Below are positions 1 to 7,761 of a stretch of 64,000 nucleotides of DNA, piece after piece (position 1 is the stretch's first letter; every line of letters starts with the position of its first letter). A program made the position numbers and the translations under genes. The stretch comes from Streptosporangium album. Lineage in GTDB: Bacteria > Actinomycetota > Actinomycetes > Streptosporangiales > Streptosporangiaceae. The notes under the pieces are model-generated. The model saw only the letters and a list, made by a program, of their open reading frames with translations. It did no database searches and was not told where the DNA came from. The stretch lies in NCBI RefSeq assembly GCF_014203795.1, contig NZ_JACHJU010000004.1:124001-188000 (forward strand). The letters are read 5' to 3'.

Positions 1-1
1 G

Positions 2-289
2 GTCGCGATGATGCCGGTGCCGTTCGTGCTGGTGATCATGGGCTGGCTGGTGCGGGAGGTGGGCCGGCAGCCCTGGGCGGTGTACGGCCTGCTGACCACC
101 GAGCAGGCGGTGTCGGACGTCCCTCCCGGGCTCGTGCTCGCCTCCTACATCGGCTTCACCCTGGTGCTCGGGCTGCTGGTGGTCCTCGACTACTGGCTGA
201 TCGCCACGTTCGCCCGCCGGGGCCCCCGCCACACGCTGCTCGGGACGACGCTCGCCGAGCCCGCCAGGGACCGTCTGACGGCCTACTGA
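2..289 (+). CDS. cydA: Cytochrome bd oxidase subunit I, C-terminal end (partial)
   Basis: Membrane quinol oxidase subunit that carries the haems and quinol site of cytochrome bd. Only the last ~95 codons are in the window and the frame is open to its left edge. The GWLVREVGRQPW stretch matches the conserved GW-x3-E-x-GRQPW signature near the CydA C-terminus. A hydrophobic helix (about residues 48-65 of the visible part) and a short basic tail follow. The gene ends in TGA and cydB starts 15 nt downstream after an AGGAGGAAA ribosome site, so the two form an operon. Family assignment is firm; the rest of the gene lies outside. Confidence 0.93.
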   Translation, partial: VAMMPVPFVLVIMGWLVREVGRQPWAVYGLLTTEQAVSDVPPGLVLASYIGFTLVLGLLVVLDYWLIATFARRGPRHTLLGTTLAEPARDRLTAY

Positions 290-304
290 ACGCAGGAGGA
301 AACT

Positions 305-1146
305 GTGGATCTCGTATGGGCGGTCCTGCTCGGGCTGCTGTTCTGCGGCTACTTCGTGGTGGACGGCTTCGACATCGGCACCGGCCTGCTGCTGCGCCGG
401 GTCGGCCGCACCGAGGGGGAGCGGCGGGCGCTGATCACCGCGATCGGCCCGTTCTTCCTCGGCAACGAGGTGTGGCTCGTGGCCGTCGGCGGCGTGCTCG
501 CCGGCGCGTTCCCGCTGGTCAAGGACCGGGCGCTGGGCGGGATGTACGCGCTGGTCGTGGCGGGGCTGCTCGTCTGGGTGCTGCGTGACGTGTCGATCTG
601 GTTCCGCAGCCGGCGCGCGTCGCCCGGCTGGCGGGCGGGCTGGGACCGGATGCTGGTCGCGACCAGCGCCGCGTTCGCCGCCTTCTGGGGGCTGCTCACC
701 GGGGCCGCGCTCGCCGGCCTCCCTCCGGCGGGCACGACGGCCGGGGCGGCGCGGCTGGCAGGGCCGTACCCGCTGCTGTGGGCGGCGGCGCTGGTCGCGC
801 TGGTCGCCGCACACGGGTCGGTCTTCCTCGCGGTCCGGCTGTCGGGGGATCTGGCGAAGCGGGCCGAGGCGGAGGCGGCGCGCCTGCTGCGCCCCGCCGC
901 GGGCCTGCTCGCGCTGGCCGTGCTGGCCGGGCGCTCACGCTCAGCTCCCTCGCCGCCGCGTCCCCCGTCGCCGTGCTGCTCGTACGGCTGGCCTGGGACC
1001 TGCCGGACGCGGCGGCGGACGAGGCGACGCTGCGCACGCTCGGCGGCTTCGCCCTCGTCACGCTGCCGCTGCTGGCCGCGGCCCAGGCGTGGATGTGGTG
1101 GGCCTTCCGGCGGCGGGTGGACGCCAAGACCGTGGTCTTCTTCTAG
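305..1146 (+). pseudogene. cydB: Cytochrome bd oxidase subunit II, frameshifted
   Basis: CydB is the second integral-membrane subunit of cytochrome bd. The GTG start at 305 lies 4 nt after AGGAGGAAA. The N-terminus carries the CydB hallmark of a first helix followed by GFDIGTGLLL. The frame is good to about position 930 (LLALAVLAG); the matching downstream helices are in another frame (ALTLSSLAAAS onward) and end in the typical tail AWMWWAFRRRVDAKTVVFF at 1146. One base appears lost in the G/C-rich stretch near 928-932. The joined product would be ~280 residues, somewhat short for the family. It is either a real null allele, which would disable the oxidase, or a sequencing indel. Confidence 0.85.
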
Positions 1147-1209
1147 AAGGCCACTGAAGATCTTGCCGGGTATCTCGGTGGTTGGGGTCAAGGCGGGACG
1201 GTTCTGTCG

Positions 1210-2003
1210 CTATGTGGAGCTGGGAGCCAGGGTCCAGGCTCCGCTGGTCCGGGTGAGTCCGAGGTTGATCAGGGTCCGCAGGTTGAGGGCGGCGGCTCGG
1301 GTATGGAGCCAGGTGTTGTTCTTGATGACGCCGAGGTAGCGCAGGCGCCGGTTGCCTCGGGCCACGACCTGGGCGACGGCGCGCTCGACGGGAGGCCGCC
1401 AGCGGCGGTGGTCGGCCTGCCAGGCCGGGTCGGTGACGGCTTGGGTTCGGGCGGCGGCCAGCAGGTCGTGCTGGGCATGGATGGTGACGTTGCGCCCGGT
1501 CGCGGAGGTGGTACAGCGGGCCCTCAGCGGGCAGGGCGCGCACACCTTCTTGAACTGGGCGATGTGGGAGCCGTCGGGCTGGGGGCGGCCCAGCGCTGTG
1601 GTGTGGCCGGCCGGGCAGGTGGCTTTGCCCGCGGCGGTGTCGATGTGGAAGTCATCGACGGTGAAGCCGCCCGCGATGGTCTGCTTCAGCGGCGGCGGTT
1701 TGATGATGAGGCGGTGGCCGGCGTCGGTCAGTGCCCGGCGAGCTGCACCGGTGCCGTAGGCGGCGTCGCCCAGCACGGTGACCGGCGCCCTCTCGTCGGC
1801 GAGCAGGTCGGTGGCGACGGCGGCCTCATGATGGGCCGCTCCGGTGCCGGGCCGCAGCGCGACGTCGGTGAACAGTCCGGTCTCGGGTTCGACCGCGAGG
1901 TGGGCCTTGTAGCCGTCCTGGTACTGGGTGCGGCTTTTGTGCACGTGCCGCGATTCGGGATCGACGGTGGAGACCATCCGGTCCGGCGCGGCGCGCCGGG
2001 CGA
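1210..2003 (-). pseudogene. IS1182-family transposase, C-terminal half
   Basis: DDE transposase remnant of the IS1182 type. The readable part starts near DRMVSTVDPESRHVHK and continues with QDGYKAHLAVEPETG, both characteristic of this family, followed by a Cys cluster (CPAGH, CAPCPLRARC) and the C-terminal helix with NRRLRYLGVIKNNTWLHTRAAALN. The N-terminal half, including the start and first catalytic region, is missing. The coding similarity stops where the 37-bp repeat at 2004 begins, so the element was cut at that junction. It lies immediately downstream of the broken cydB. Confidence 0.8.
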
Positions 2004-2040
2004 GGGGCTTGAGCAACAACGGAACGGCCAGTGGCGTTAG
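2004..2040 (+). repeat. 37-bp inverted repeat, left copy
   Basis: A 37-bp sequence beginning GGGGCTTGAGCAACAACGG and ending in GTGGCGTTAG. An exact reverse-complement copy lies at 3751-3787. Weaker similarity continues for roughly 40 bp inward on both sides. The pair brackets the membrane-protein/TetR module, like the ends of a mobile segment. Confidence 0.85.
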
Positions 2041-2082
2041 CGGAGCGACGCGGGCGCAGTTACCGCCAACCGTCGTTCCGGA

Positions 2083-2196
2083 CGCTGGCGCAAGGGCCCG
2101 CCGCCGCGTGGTAGCGGACCGAGGCTCATCAAGGCGCTCGATCGGGTCGCGGAGATCATGGGGCTGGGCGTGGCCGCACTCGGCGAGCGGGGTCTG
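2083..2196 (+). pseudogene. Possible Tn3 transposase N-terminal scrap
   Basis: A short open stretch reads RWRKGPPPRGSG, then RLIKALDRVAEIMGLGVAAL. This resembles the segment of Tn3-family TnpA proteins just before the LARYG motif; the TnpA at 60771-63510 has AMARAMERVEEISAFALGRV there. It lies inside the 37-bp repeats and has no start or continuation. The match is short and could be chance. Confidence 0.25.
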
Positions 2197-2297
2197 CAAG
2201 GTGGCGGCGATGGCGACGGAATGCGGCACGGTGAACCTCCTCAAGGGCGGACTTCGCTGGGTTCAGGCGTAAGGGGGGTGTGGCGGGCGGCTCTGTG

Positions 2298-2816
2298 TCA
2301 GGCGATGGCCATCGCTGCCAGGGCGAGGATCGAAGCGCCGAACACCACGGTGTGCCGTACGTTCTGGAGGGTCCACGTCCAGGAGGGGAAGCCGTCCTCG
2401 GCCGCCTTGAGCAGGGTCGGCACGTCGATGCGGGCCAGCATCGGGTCGCCCTTGCGCTGGAAGGCGGCCTGCACGGACTTCGCGGCGGTCAGCTGGCTGT
2501 AGAGGATCACACAGTTGATGAGCAGCACGATCGTCTGGAAGACCCAGGTCAGGGGCTCGGCCCAGGAGCCGTCGAACAGGTTCACCGCGGCCGTCGCCGC
2601 CATCACTGCGGCGATCGAGACCGGAGCCCACGTCTCGTGGCCGCCGGCGTCGAACCTCATCCCGTTCTCGGTCAGGACGGTGGTCGGTACGCCCTGGCGC
2701 TGCAGTTCCGCTTCGGCGCTGGCCATCGCGGTGGCTCCGTAGCGGTGGCGCACCAGCGGGATGCTCACGAAGGCGGTGGCGACGAGCAGCTGCATGACGG
2801 CGACGAAAGCGTTCAC
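2298..2816 (-). CDS. Small integral membrane protein of unknown function
   Basis: A 172-residue protein with about four hydrophobic segments: an N-terminal helix (AVMQLLVATAFVSIPL), two in the middle (SIAAVMAATAAVNLF, VFQTIVLLINCVILY) and one at the C-terminus (VVFGASILALAAMAIA). The GTG start at 2816 is preferred over the upstream ATG at 2855 because AAGGAGAA precedes it by 5 nt. It is divergently transcribed from the TetR gene at 2960 and shares the regulatory region with its three operator-like boxes, so it is the likely target of that repressor. I do not recognise a named family; a role in export or membrane stress is only a guess from context. Confidence 0.72.
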   Translation of the reverse strand: MNAFVAVMQLLVATAFVSIPLVRHRYGATAMASAEAELQRQGVPTTVLTENGMRFDAGGHETWAPVSIAAVMAATAAVNLFDGSWAEPLTWVFQTIVLLINCVILYSQLTAAKSVQAAFQRKGDPMLARIDVPTLLKAAEDGFPSWTWTLQNVRHTVVFGASILALAAMAIA

Positions 2817-2857
2817 GGTGGTTCTCCTTGATCGGGCGCTCTCCGGCGCCGACATTG

Positions 2858-2933
2858 ACTTGCACTAAGTTCAAGGCAACCGTAGATCACCACCTGAACT
2901 AAGTGCAAGTGCTGTCCTGAACTTTGTGCAAGT
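2858..2933. promoter_or_regulatory. TetR-type operator cluster
   Basis: Three related 16-bp boxes lie between the divergent genes: ACTTGCACTAAGTTCA (2858-2873), its inverted form TGAACTAAGTGCAAGT (2895-2910), and TGAACTTTGTGCAAGT (2918-2933). They cover the expected promoter region of both genes and are the natural binding sites for the TetR protein encoded at 2960. Binding itself is inferred. Confidence 0.72.
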
Positions 2934-2959
2934 CGGGTCGGGTGTCCTATCGTGGGCGC

Positions 2960-3709
2960 ATGCCGCGTGACACGTTGACCAAGGAACAGATCGTCCGGAC
3001 CGCGATCGAGCTGCTCGACGCCGAGGGCCTGGACGGTCTGAACATGCGCAGCCTGGGCAAGCGGCTCGGCACCGTCGCGACGGCGGTCTACTGGCACGTC
3101 AAGAACAAGGACGACCTCATCCTGCTCGCCGGCGACCACGTCTGGCACGAGGTCGAACTGCCGGATCTCGACGCGCTCGACTGGCGCACGGCGGCCACGG
3201 CGATGGCCACCGGCCTGCACGCGATGCTCAGCCGGCACCCGTGGCTCGTCCAGGCCTTCGGCTCCCACCTCTTCTACGGCCCGGGCAAGGCGCGCCACGA
3301 CGACCACAGCCTCGCCGTCTACGAAGCGGCCGGCTTCGTCGGCACACAGGCGGACCGCGCCGCGGCCACCGTCTTCACGTTCGTGCTGGGCGGCGTCCTC
3401 GGCGCATCGGCCGCGGTCTCCCTGACCAGACGGCTGAGCCAGGACGGTGGAGACGCCGAAGCGCTGATCCAGGACACGATGGTCAAGGCGAGCGAGATCG
3501 CCATACAGTTCCCCCGGCTGCGCACCCGCCTCGAAACACCAAAGGCCGTGGACTACACCGCCGCCCCTGATCAGACCTTCGAGTTCGGCCTCCAAGCCCT
3601 CCTCGACGGCCTTGAGGACCGGCTCACCGGCCTCCGCGCACCGGCCGGCCCGGACGCGCCCCGACCACCCGTCACGACGCCCGGCGGATATGAAGATCCC
3701 TCAAGCTGA
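2960..3709 (+). CDS. TetR-family transcriptional repressor
   Basis: A 249-residue DNA-binding regulator. The N-terminal helix-turn-helix covers about residues 8-52 (IVRTAIELLDAEG, then LGKRLGTVATAVYWHVKNK), which is the TetR signature. The rest is an all-helical ligand/dimerisation domain resembling the TetR_C type, with a Pro-rich tail. The ATG at 2960 is chosen because homology begins there; an earlier in-frame ATG at 2924 would run through an operator box. It is divergent from the membrane protein at 2298 and probably represses that gene and itself through the boxes at 2858-2933. The effector is unknown. Confidence 0.88.
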   Translation: MPRDTLTKEQIVRTAIELLDAEGLDGLNMRSLGKRLGTVATAVYWHVKNKDDLILLAGDHVWHEVELPDLDALDWRTAATAMATGLHAMLSRHPWLVQAFGSHLFYGPGKARHDDHSLAVYEAAGFVGTQADRAAATVFTFVLGGVLGASAAVSLTRRLSQDGGDAEALIQDTMVKASEIAIQFPRLRTRLETPKAVDYTAAPDQTFEFGLQALLDGLEDRLTGLRAPAGPDAPRPPVTTPGGYEDPSS

Positions 3710-3750
3710 GCGGAACGCCGGAGGACGGCACCCCCGCCCGCGTCGGCTCC

Positions 3751-3787
3751 CTAACGCCACTGGCCGTTCCGTTGTTGCTCAAGCCCC
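3751..3787 (-). repeat. 37-bp inverted repeat, right copy
   Basis: Exact reverse complement of 2004-2040. The Rhs remnant to its right reads into this repeat on the minus strand and ends at the TAG inside it (GLEQQRNGQWR-stop), so the repeat marks a recombination junction on this side too. Confidence 0.85.
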
Positions 3788-4025
3788 GAGTCGTCTTCGA
3801 TCTTGCCGAGGAAGCCGCGGTCGGTGAAGGGCAGATCGTCGGAGCCGCGGCGCTTGCCGTAGGGCAGGTAGCGTTCGCGGGCGACCTGGCCGGTGGCGTC
3901 GTCGACGGCCAGCTGGGTGGAGCCGTGCAGGCCCGAGGCCAGCCACCGCGCCCAGATAGAGGGTGGCGGTGCCGTCGGGTTCGCGGCGGATCAGCCGTTC
4001 GCCGTTGGCGTCGTAGACCATGGAC
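3788..4025 (-). pseudogene. Rhs/YD-repeat protein remnant, C-terminal core
   Basis: On the minus strand the sequence reads VYDANGERLIRREPDGTATLYLGA, then after a frame change GSDDLPFTDRGFLGKIEDDSGL. These are diagnostic of the end of the Rhs repeat shell in actinomycete wall-associated Rhs proteins. At least one frameshift separates the blocks. The fragment is cut on the 5' side by the inverted-repeat element at 4026 and on the 3' side by the 37-bp repeat. No toxin tip remains. Confidence 0.75.
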
Positions 4026-4267
4026 GGGTCCAGCCCACATACGCCCAAAACCCACATTGGCCCGGCGTTCCCGCTGGTCAGGGGCAGGTGTGAGACGGGG
4101 AATCCGGTCGAGCCCATGTACCGGACAACGGTTCCTTATCCCGTACATGGTGATGGCCGGGACGGCGCTGACCTGCGGGTCCACCGCGAGGGCAGCCGCA
4201 CGACTCGGGCGCGTCATCCGGTACATCGAGATCGGATGTGGGTTTTGGGCGTATGTGGGCTGGACCC
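4026..4267. mobile_element. Small inverted-repeat element with a recombinase-like core site
   Basis: A 242-bp block with perfect 29-bp inverted ends (4029-4057 and 4236-4264; three more matching bases outside). The ends contain CCCACATACGCCCAAAACCC. It interrupts the Rhs remnant. Inside lies the imperfect 15-7-15 inverted site at 4114-4150. It has no coding capacity, so it is a non-autonomous element or an integration scar. A third copy of the end sequence lies at 54487-54519, downstream of recombinase 2. Confidence 0.7.
4114..4150. other. Class 1 recombination-like site (solo copy)
   Basis: Left arm CCATGTACCGGACAA, 7-bp spacer CGGTTCC, right arm TTATCCCGTACATGG. The layout is that of a tyrosine-recombinase core site. 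Exactly 50 bp after the right arm comes a conserved block starting CGACTCGGGCGCGTCATC that contains a third half-site (TCCGGTACATC). The same arrangement, with the same 50-bp gap, occurs at 12652 next to recombinase 1. Confidence 0.7.
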
Positions 4268-4562
4268 CCATCTCTTCCTCTGCACCGGCCGAAGGCCTGC
4301 GGCAGCTCGGCGAGATCCCCGACATCTCCGCTCTCCCCGACGGCGGCGGCGTGGAGGAGGAGGGGTAGACCCCAGGGATCCGGCGAATCGTCCGCCGTGC
4401 CCGGCCTGGCTGCGCGATCCTGTCCTTTTGGCCGATCTTTCGAAGGATGCGCGGACGGCTGAGGAGATGCACCCGGCGTGGGGCGAGGTCGTCGACGTTC
4501 CTACCCCTCGTCGCCAAGGGATGATCACAGCGGAACTGCGGGGAAGTCTCGTAGCCGCTCAC

Positions 4563-5522
4563 TCAGCCTGTCACCTCGCGGGCGAAGCTCGGTTCCGCCG
4601 CCTCCAGTCGCGGTACCGCGACCCCCAACCGGCGTGCTTCCGCCAGGGTGTCTCGGCAGATCTCACGCGGCTCCTCGGCCTCGGGGTCGGAGTGCGCCTC
4701 AAAATTCACGCGCGCCGGCGCGAAATGAGCGAGCAGCCAGGCGAGCGCGGGGGCCGTCAGCCAGGTGGGCGCACGGAACGGTAGCACACCGCCCCGGTGA
4801 CGTCGCAGGTCAACGCCGCGCGCCTTGAGGAGCGGCAGCAGCTCGCGGCCAGCCAGCAGCCCCTCGCGCAGGTCGCCCGTTGCCCCGGCCAGCTTGGACA
4901 AGGAACCCAGCCGCAGGCCCTGCGAGAACAGGCCGGCATCCGACACGAAATGGACCCACAGCCAGCCGCGGAAGTCAGGCTGCTCCTTAAGCCGGAGCCC
5001 GGCCTCGCGAAACGCCTGGCGCACGGCCTGCTCACGTTCGGTCGGCGGCTGGCCGAAGGTGCCGAAGATGACCGACGGCAGCAGCGCCCCACGGAGCACG
5101 CCGTCCGCGCCGAAACCGCCACCGGCCTGGGGAAAGCCCCAGGCGATCTGGTCGACAGGGAGTGCGCCGATCGCGGCCAGCGGCTCGGTCCAGATGTTGC
5201 CGAAGACCAGCACCGTGGCCTGGCCGACACGCGGGGACAGGAAGGCCGTCGCCTCCGCGAGGCGGTGGTGCGGCACGCTCAGCACGATCAGGTCGAAGTC
5301 GTGGTCTGGCTCCAGCGCCTCGCGGTAGCGCACCGGCCACTTCTGGACGACGCGCTGCCCCCACACCCGCCGCCGCGCATCGAGCAGATCGAGGTCTATC
5401 GCTTCCCCGTACGCCGCCGTGCGGCCCGGCCGGACGTAGAACTCGACGTCATGCCCGGCCCGTTCCAGGGCCCAGCCGTACATGGTGGCGATCACGCCTC
5501 GGCCGAACATCAGGATCTTCAA
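4563..5522 (-). CDS. Ketopantoate reductase-like NAD(P)-binding oxidoreductase
   Basis: About 319 residues of the ApbA/PanE type. The N-terminal Rossmann motif is KILMFGRGVIATMYGWALERAGHDVEFYVR without the usual full GxGxxG, followed by an NAD(P) domain with LIVLSVPHHRL. The C-terminal helical domain includes WVHFVSDAGL. True PanE reduces 2-dehydropantoate with NADPH; sequence alone does not settle the substrate. A TTG at 5522 directly before KILMFGRG, preceded by GAGG, is a better start than the ATG at 5543. It is divergent from the TetR gene at 5614 with an operator-like palindrome between, a common arrangement for drug- or metabolite-responsive oxidoreductases. Confidence 0.82.
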   Translation of the reverse strand: MKILMFGRGVIATMYGWALERAGHDVEFYVRPGRTAAYGEAIDLDLLDARRRVWGQRVVQKWPVRYREALEPDHDFDLIVLSVPHHRLAEATAFLSPRVGQATVLVFGNIWTEPLAAIGALPVDQIAWGFPQAGGGFGADGVLRGALLPSVIFGTFGQPPTEREQAVRQAFREAGLRLKEQPDFRGWLWVHFVSDAGLFSQGLRLGSLSKLAGATGDLREGLLAGRELLPLLKARGVDLRRHRGGVLPFRAPTWLTAPALAWLLAHFAPARVNFEAHSDPEAEEPREICRDTLAEARRLGVAVPRLEAAEPSFAREVTG

Positions 5523-5549
5523 GCTGCACCTCGTGGGATACAATCGAAT

Positions 5550-5564
5550 TGGAGGTCATCTCCA
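5550..5564. promoter_or_regulatory. Palindromic operator candidate
   Basis: TGGAG, 5 bp, CTCCA, in the intergenic region between the reductase and the TetR gene. A further TGGAG lies at 5578. It probably binds the TetR protein encoded at 5614; this is inferred from position and symmetry. Confidence 0.5.
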
Positions 5565-5613
5565 CTTCCAAAAAATATGGAGGTAGTTTCCGTTTGTCAA
5601 CGCGAGGTAGCGC

Positions 5614-6234
5614 ATGAACTCCGCCAAGCCGCTGCGTGCCGACGCCCAGCGCAACCGCGAGGCCTTGCTCGCCAAGGCCCGGGAGGTCTTCGACGCCGGA
5701 GGCTTCTTCGACCTGCGCTTCGATGATTTCGCCCGTCTGGCCGGTGTGGGCACCGGCACGCTGTACCGCCACTTCCCCACCCGGGAGGCGCTGGCCGAGG
5801 CGGTCTATCACGAGGAGGTCGCCACGCTGTGCGACCGCGCCCGCCAGTTGCAGGCCACGCTGCCCGCGGAGGAGGCCTTGGCGACCTTCCTGCGTGGCAT
5901 GGTCGGCTACATGGATGCCCACCAGGGCCTCGCCCGGACGCTGGCCACGCTCATGGCCACCGGCTCGGGTGCGCTCGCCGAGGGTAGTCGGGCGCTGGAG
6001 CAGGCTGTCACCGACCTGGTGGCCGCCGCCGTGAAGGACGGCGCCGTCCGCGACGACGTGGGTGCCGGTGCCGTCATGATGGCACTGCATGGCATCGGTG
6101 CGGCCCATGACCGCCCCGGTTGGCGGGCCGAGGCCGACGGTGTCATCACCCTCGTGCTGGACGGGCTGCGCCGGTCGCACTCAGGCGACGGTCAGCGCGA
6201 GCACGAGCAGGAGAGTGTCGGTGAGTTGAAGTGA
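5614..6234 (+). CDS. TetR-family transcriptional regulator
   Basis: 206 residues. The N-terminal helix-turn-helix spans about residues 10-55, with REALLAKAREVFDAGG followed by ARLAGVGTGTLYRHFPTREAL, the TetR consensus. The helical C-terminal domain resembles the SbtR-like subgroup. It is divergent from the ketopantoate reductase-like gene, which is its most likely target. The last ~20 residues are polar and variable. The inducer cannot be predicted. Confidence 0.88.
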   Translation: MNSAKPLRADAQRNREALLAKAREVFDAGGFFDLRFDDFARLAGVGTGTLYRHFPTREALAEAVYHEEVATLCDRARQLQATLPAEEALATFLRGMVGYMDAHQGLARTLATLMATGSGALAEGSRALEQAVTDLVAAAVKDGAVRDDVGAGAVMMALHGIGAAHDRPGWRAEADGVITLVLDGLRRSHSGDGQREHEQESVGELK

Positions 6235-6307
6235 GAATACCTTTCTGACCAGGGAAAATGGGACTTGTCTAGGGTTCCGTTTTCACTGTCGGGAAGGCAT
6301 CCCGTAG

Positions 6308-6490
6308 ATGCAATTCAAGCACGCTCCCCAGGCGGTGTCGGTAGCGTTCGATGACCCGAATCTCGTGTCGGCCGCGGGCCTGGTGCCGGTGATGCGGCTC
6401 GCTCACACCGCCGGGCTTGCGGGCCTGTCACTGGACCGTCTCACGGTGCCGGGCGACAACGGCGCGAACGCGGGCGCGAAAGTTCGCGGC
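6308..6490 (+). pseudogene. IS1380-family transposase, N-terminal fragment
   Basis: About 60 codons match the conserved start of actinobacterial IS1380 transposases: VSVAFDDPNLVSAAGLVPVM, then RLAHTAGLAGL and a degenerate GANAGAKV. The sequence just upstream (TAGGGTTCCGTTTTCACTG) looks like an IS1380 left end. The reading frame loses similarity after ~6490 and the catalytic domain is absent. Confidence 0.7.
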
Positions 6491-6577
6491 CCCGTTGCAG
6501 GAGGCAATCAAGCGGCACGTGGCCGGCCCGCAGGATGACGCCGCTGCCGGCGTTGAGCCGGAGGAGTTGCTGAAGCG

Positions 6578-6880
6578 CTATCCCGACAGCGGACGGCTGG
6601 TCCGCGATCGGGCCCCGTTCACCTGCACGGCGAGTACCCGCCCGGTCCGAGAATCGGCGAGATAGACGTGGATGGGAAACCGCTCAGCGGCAGGCAGGCC
6701 GGGCGGGTAGAGGCCAGGGTGGTCCTGCCGTACGACCTGCCACGGCTGCACCCCCCAGCCGCCCATACCGAAGCGGTGGCGCAGCACCAGCACATTCGGC
6801 CGCTCGATGAAAGCGAAGCGGGCCCGGCCCAGCCGCCCGTGTGTGGCCGCGACCTCCTCGGCCCGCCGCTCGGGTCGGCG
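6578..6880 (-). pseudogene. Unidentified gene fragment
   Basis: An open stretch of about 100 codons on the minus strand (ERRAEEVAATHGRLGRARF, then HRFGMGGWGVQPWQVVRQDH and FPIHVYLADSRTGRVLAVQ). Codon use looks coding. There is no convincing start or family match. It sits between the IS1380 scrap and the Tn3 unit, so it is probably a piece of a host gene broken by the insertions. Confidence 0.35.
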
Positions 6881-6965
6881 TCACCGAAGGAAATGTAACT
6901 TGGTAATCACTGAGGGGTTTCGGGGCGAGCGTTCAGCTCAGTGCCCCAGCCGCAAGTGATCAGAG

Positions 6966-7094
6966 TGGTGTTCCGTAAGGGGATCCCCCACCGGAACACC
7001 AACCGCCCGGACAACCGCCCCAGGTCAGGGTGTTCCGTATAGGTGTTCCGCGAACTGTTCCGGTGAAGGCCCCCTATCCGGAACACTTGGAGCC
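6966..7094. promoter_or_regulatory. Probable res site of the Tn3-family resolvase
   Basis: The region directly upstream of the resolvase contains repeated GTGTTCCG boxes in both orientations: an inverted pair (GGTGTTCCG with CGGAACACC, about 6968-7001) and a second cluster with GGTGTTCCGTATAGGTGTTC near 7028-7066 and its inverse ATCCGGAACAC near 7075. Several inverted 8-10 bp boxes in ~120 bp before tnpR is the usual layout of a three-subsite res locus; it may also regulate tnpR. Confidence 0.65.
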
Positions 7095-7683
7095 GTGAAC
7101 GGAACCCGTGTCGGCTACGCCCGCTGCTCGACCGACGAGCAAGACGTGATCATCCAGACCGAGCAACTCCTGACCCTCGGCGTCCCCGAAGACCGGATCT
7201 ACATCGACCACGGCTTCTCCGGCACCACCCGCCGCAACCGCGCCGGCCTCGACCAGGCCCTCGCCGCCGTGTGGGACGGCAGCGTCTTCACCGTGACCAA
7301 GTTCGACCGGTTCGCCCGCAACATGGCCGAGGCCAACGAGATCCTCACCGGTCTGTCAGGACGCGGCGTCCTGTTCGGCCTGGGCGCGTCCGTCTACGAC
7401 TGGAACGACCCGTTCGGGCGGCTGTCTGTTCCTGCAGACCCTCGCCATGGTCGCCGAGTTCGAGGCCAACCTCGGGCACCTGCGCACCCGCGAGGGCATG
7501 GAGCTGGCGAAGAAGAACGGCAAGCTCAAGGGCAAGCAACCCAAACTGCCCGAACCCGCCCGACGCTCCATCCGCCGGCGATACGCCGCGGGCGAGGTGT
7601 CCCTGGCCGACCTGGCCACCGAGTACAGCGTCGGACGCTCCACCATCCACCGCATCATCCACGGGCCAGAGACCTCCAGGTAG
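7095..7683 (+). pseudogene. tnpR: Serine recombinase (Tn3-type resolvase), frameshifted
   Basis: Site-specific recombinase that resolves transposition cointegrates. The N-terminal catalytic motif is VGYARCSTDEQD with the active serine, followed by IDHGFSGTTRRNRAGLDQAL and VTKFDRFARN. The frame breaks at a tandem CTGT-CTGT at about 7422-7429: removing one 4-bp unit restores RLFLQTLAMVAEFEANLGHL and the C-terminal DNA-binding helix-turn-helix (EVSLADLATEYSVGRSTIHR) ending at 7683. It therefore appears inactivated by a 4-bp duplication. The GTG start at 7095 follows the res-like region directly. Confidence 0.85.
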
Positions 7684-7761
7684 AGCGGTCACACGTGGAA
7701 ATTGGACGTCACCCTTCGCGCAAGATCATTCTTAGCGCCAACGGCTGTTCCCAGGTTCCCC

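Noticed and set aside
4268-4562. Short open frames ending GVEEEG at 4367 and beyond
   Set aside because: No start context, no family, and interrupted by stops; likely debris beside the inverted-repeat element.
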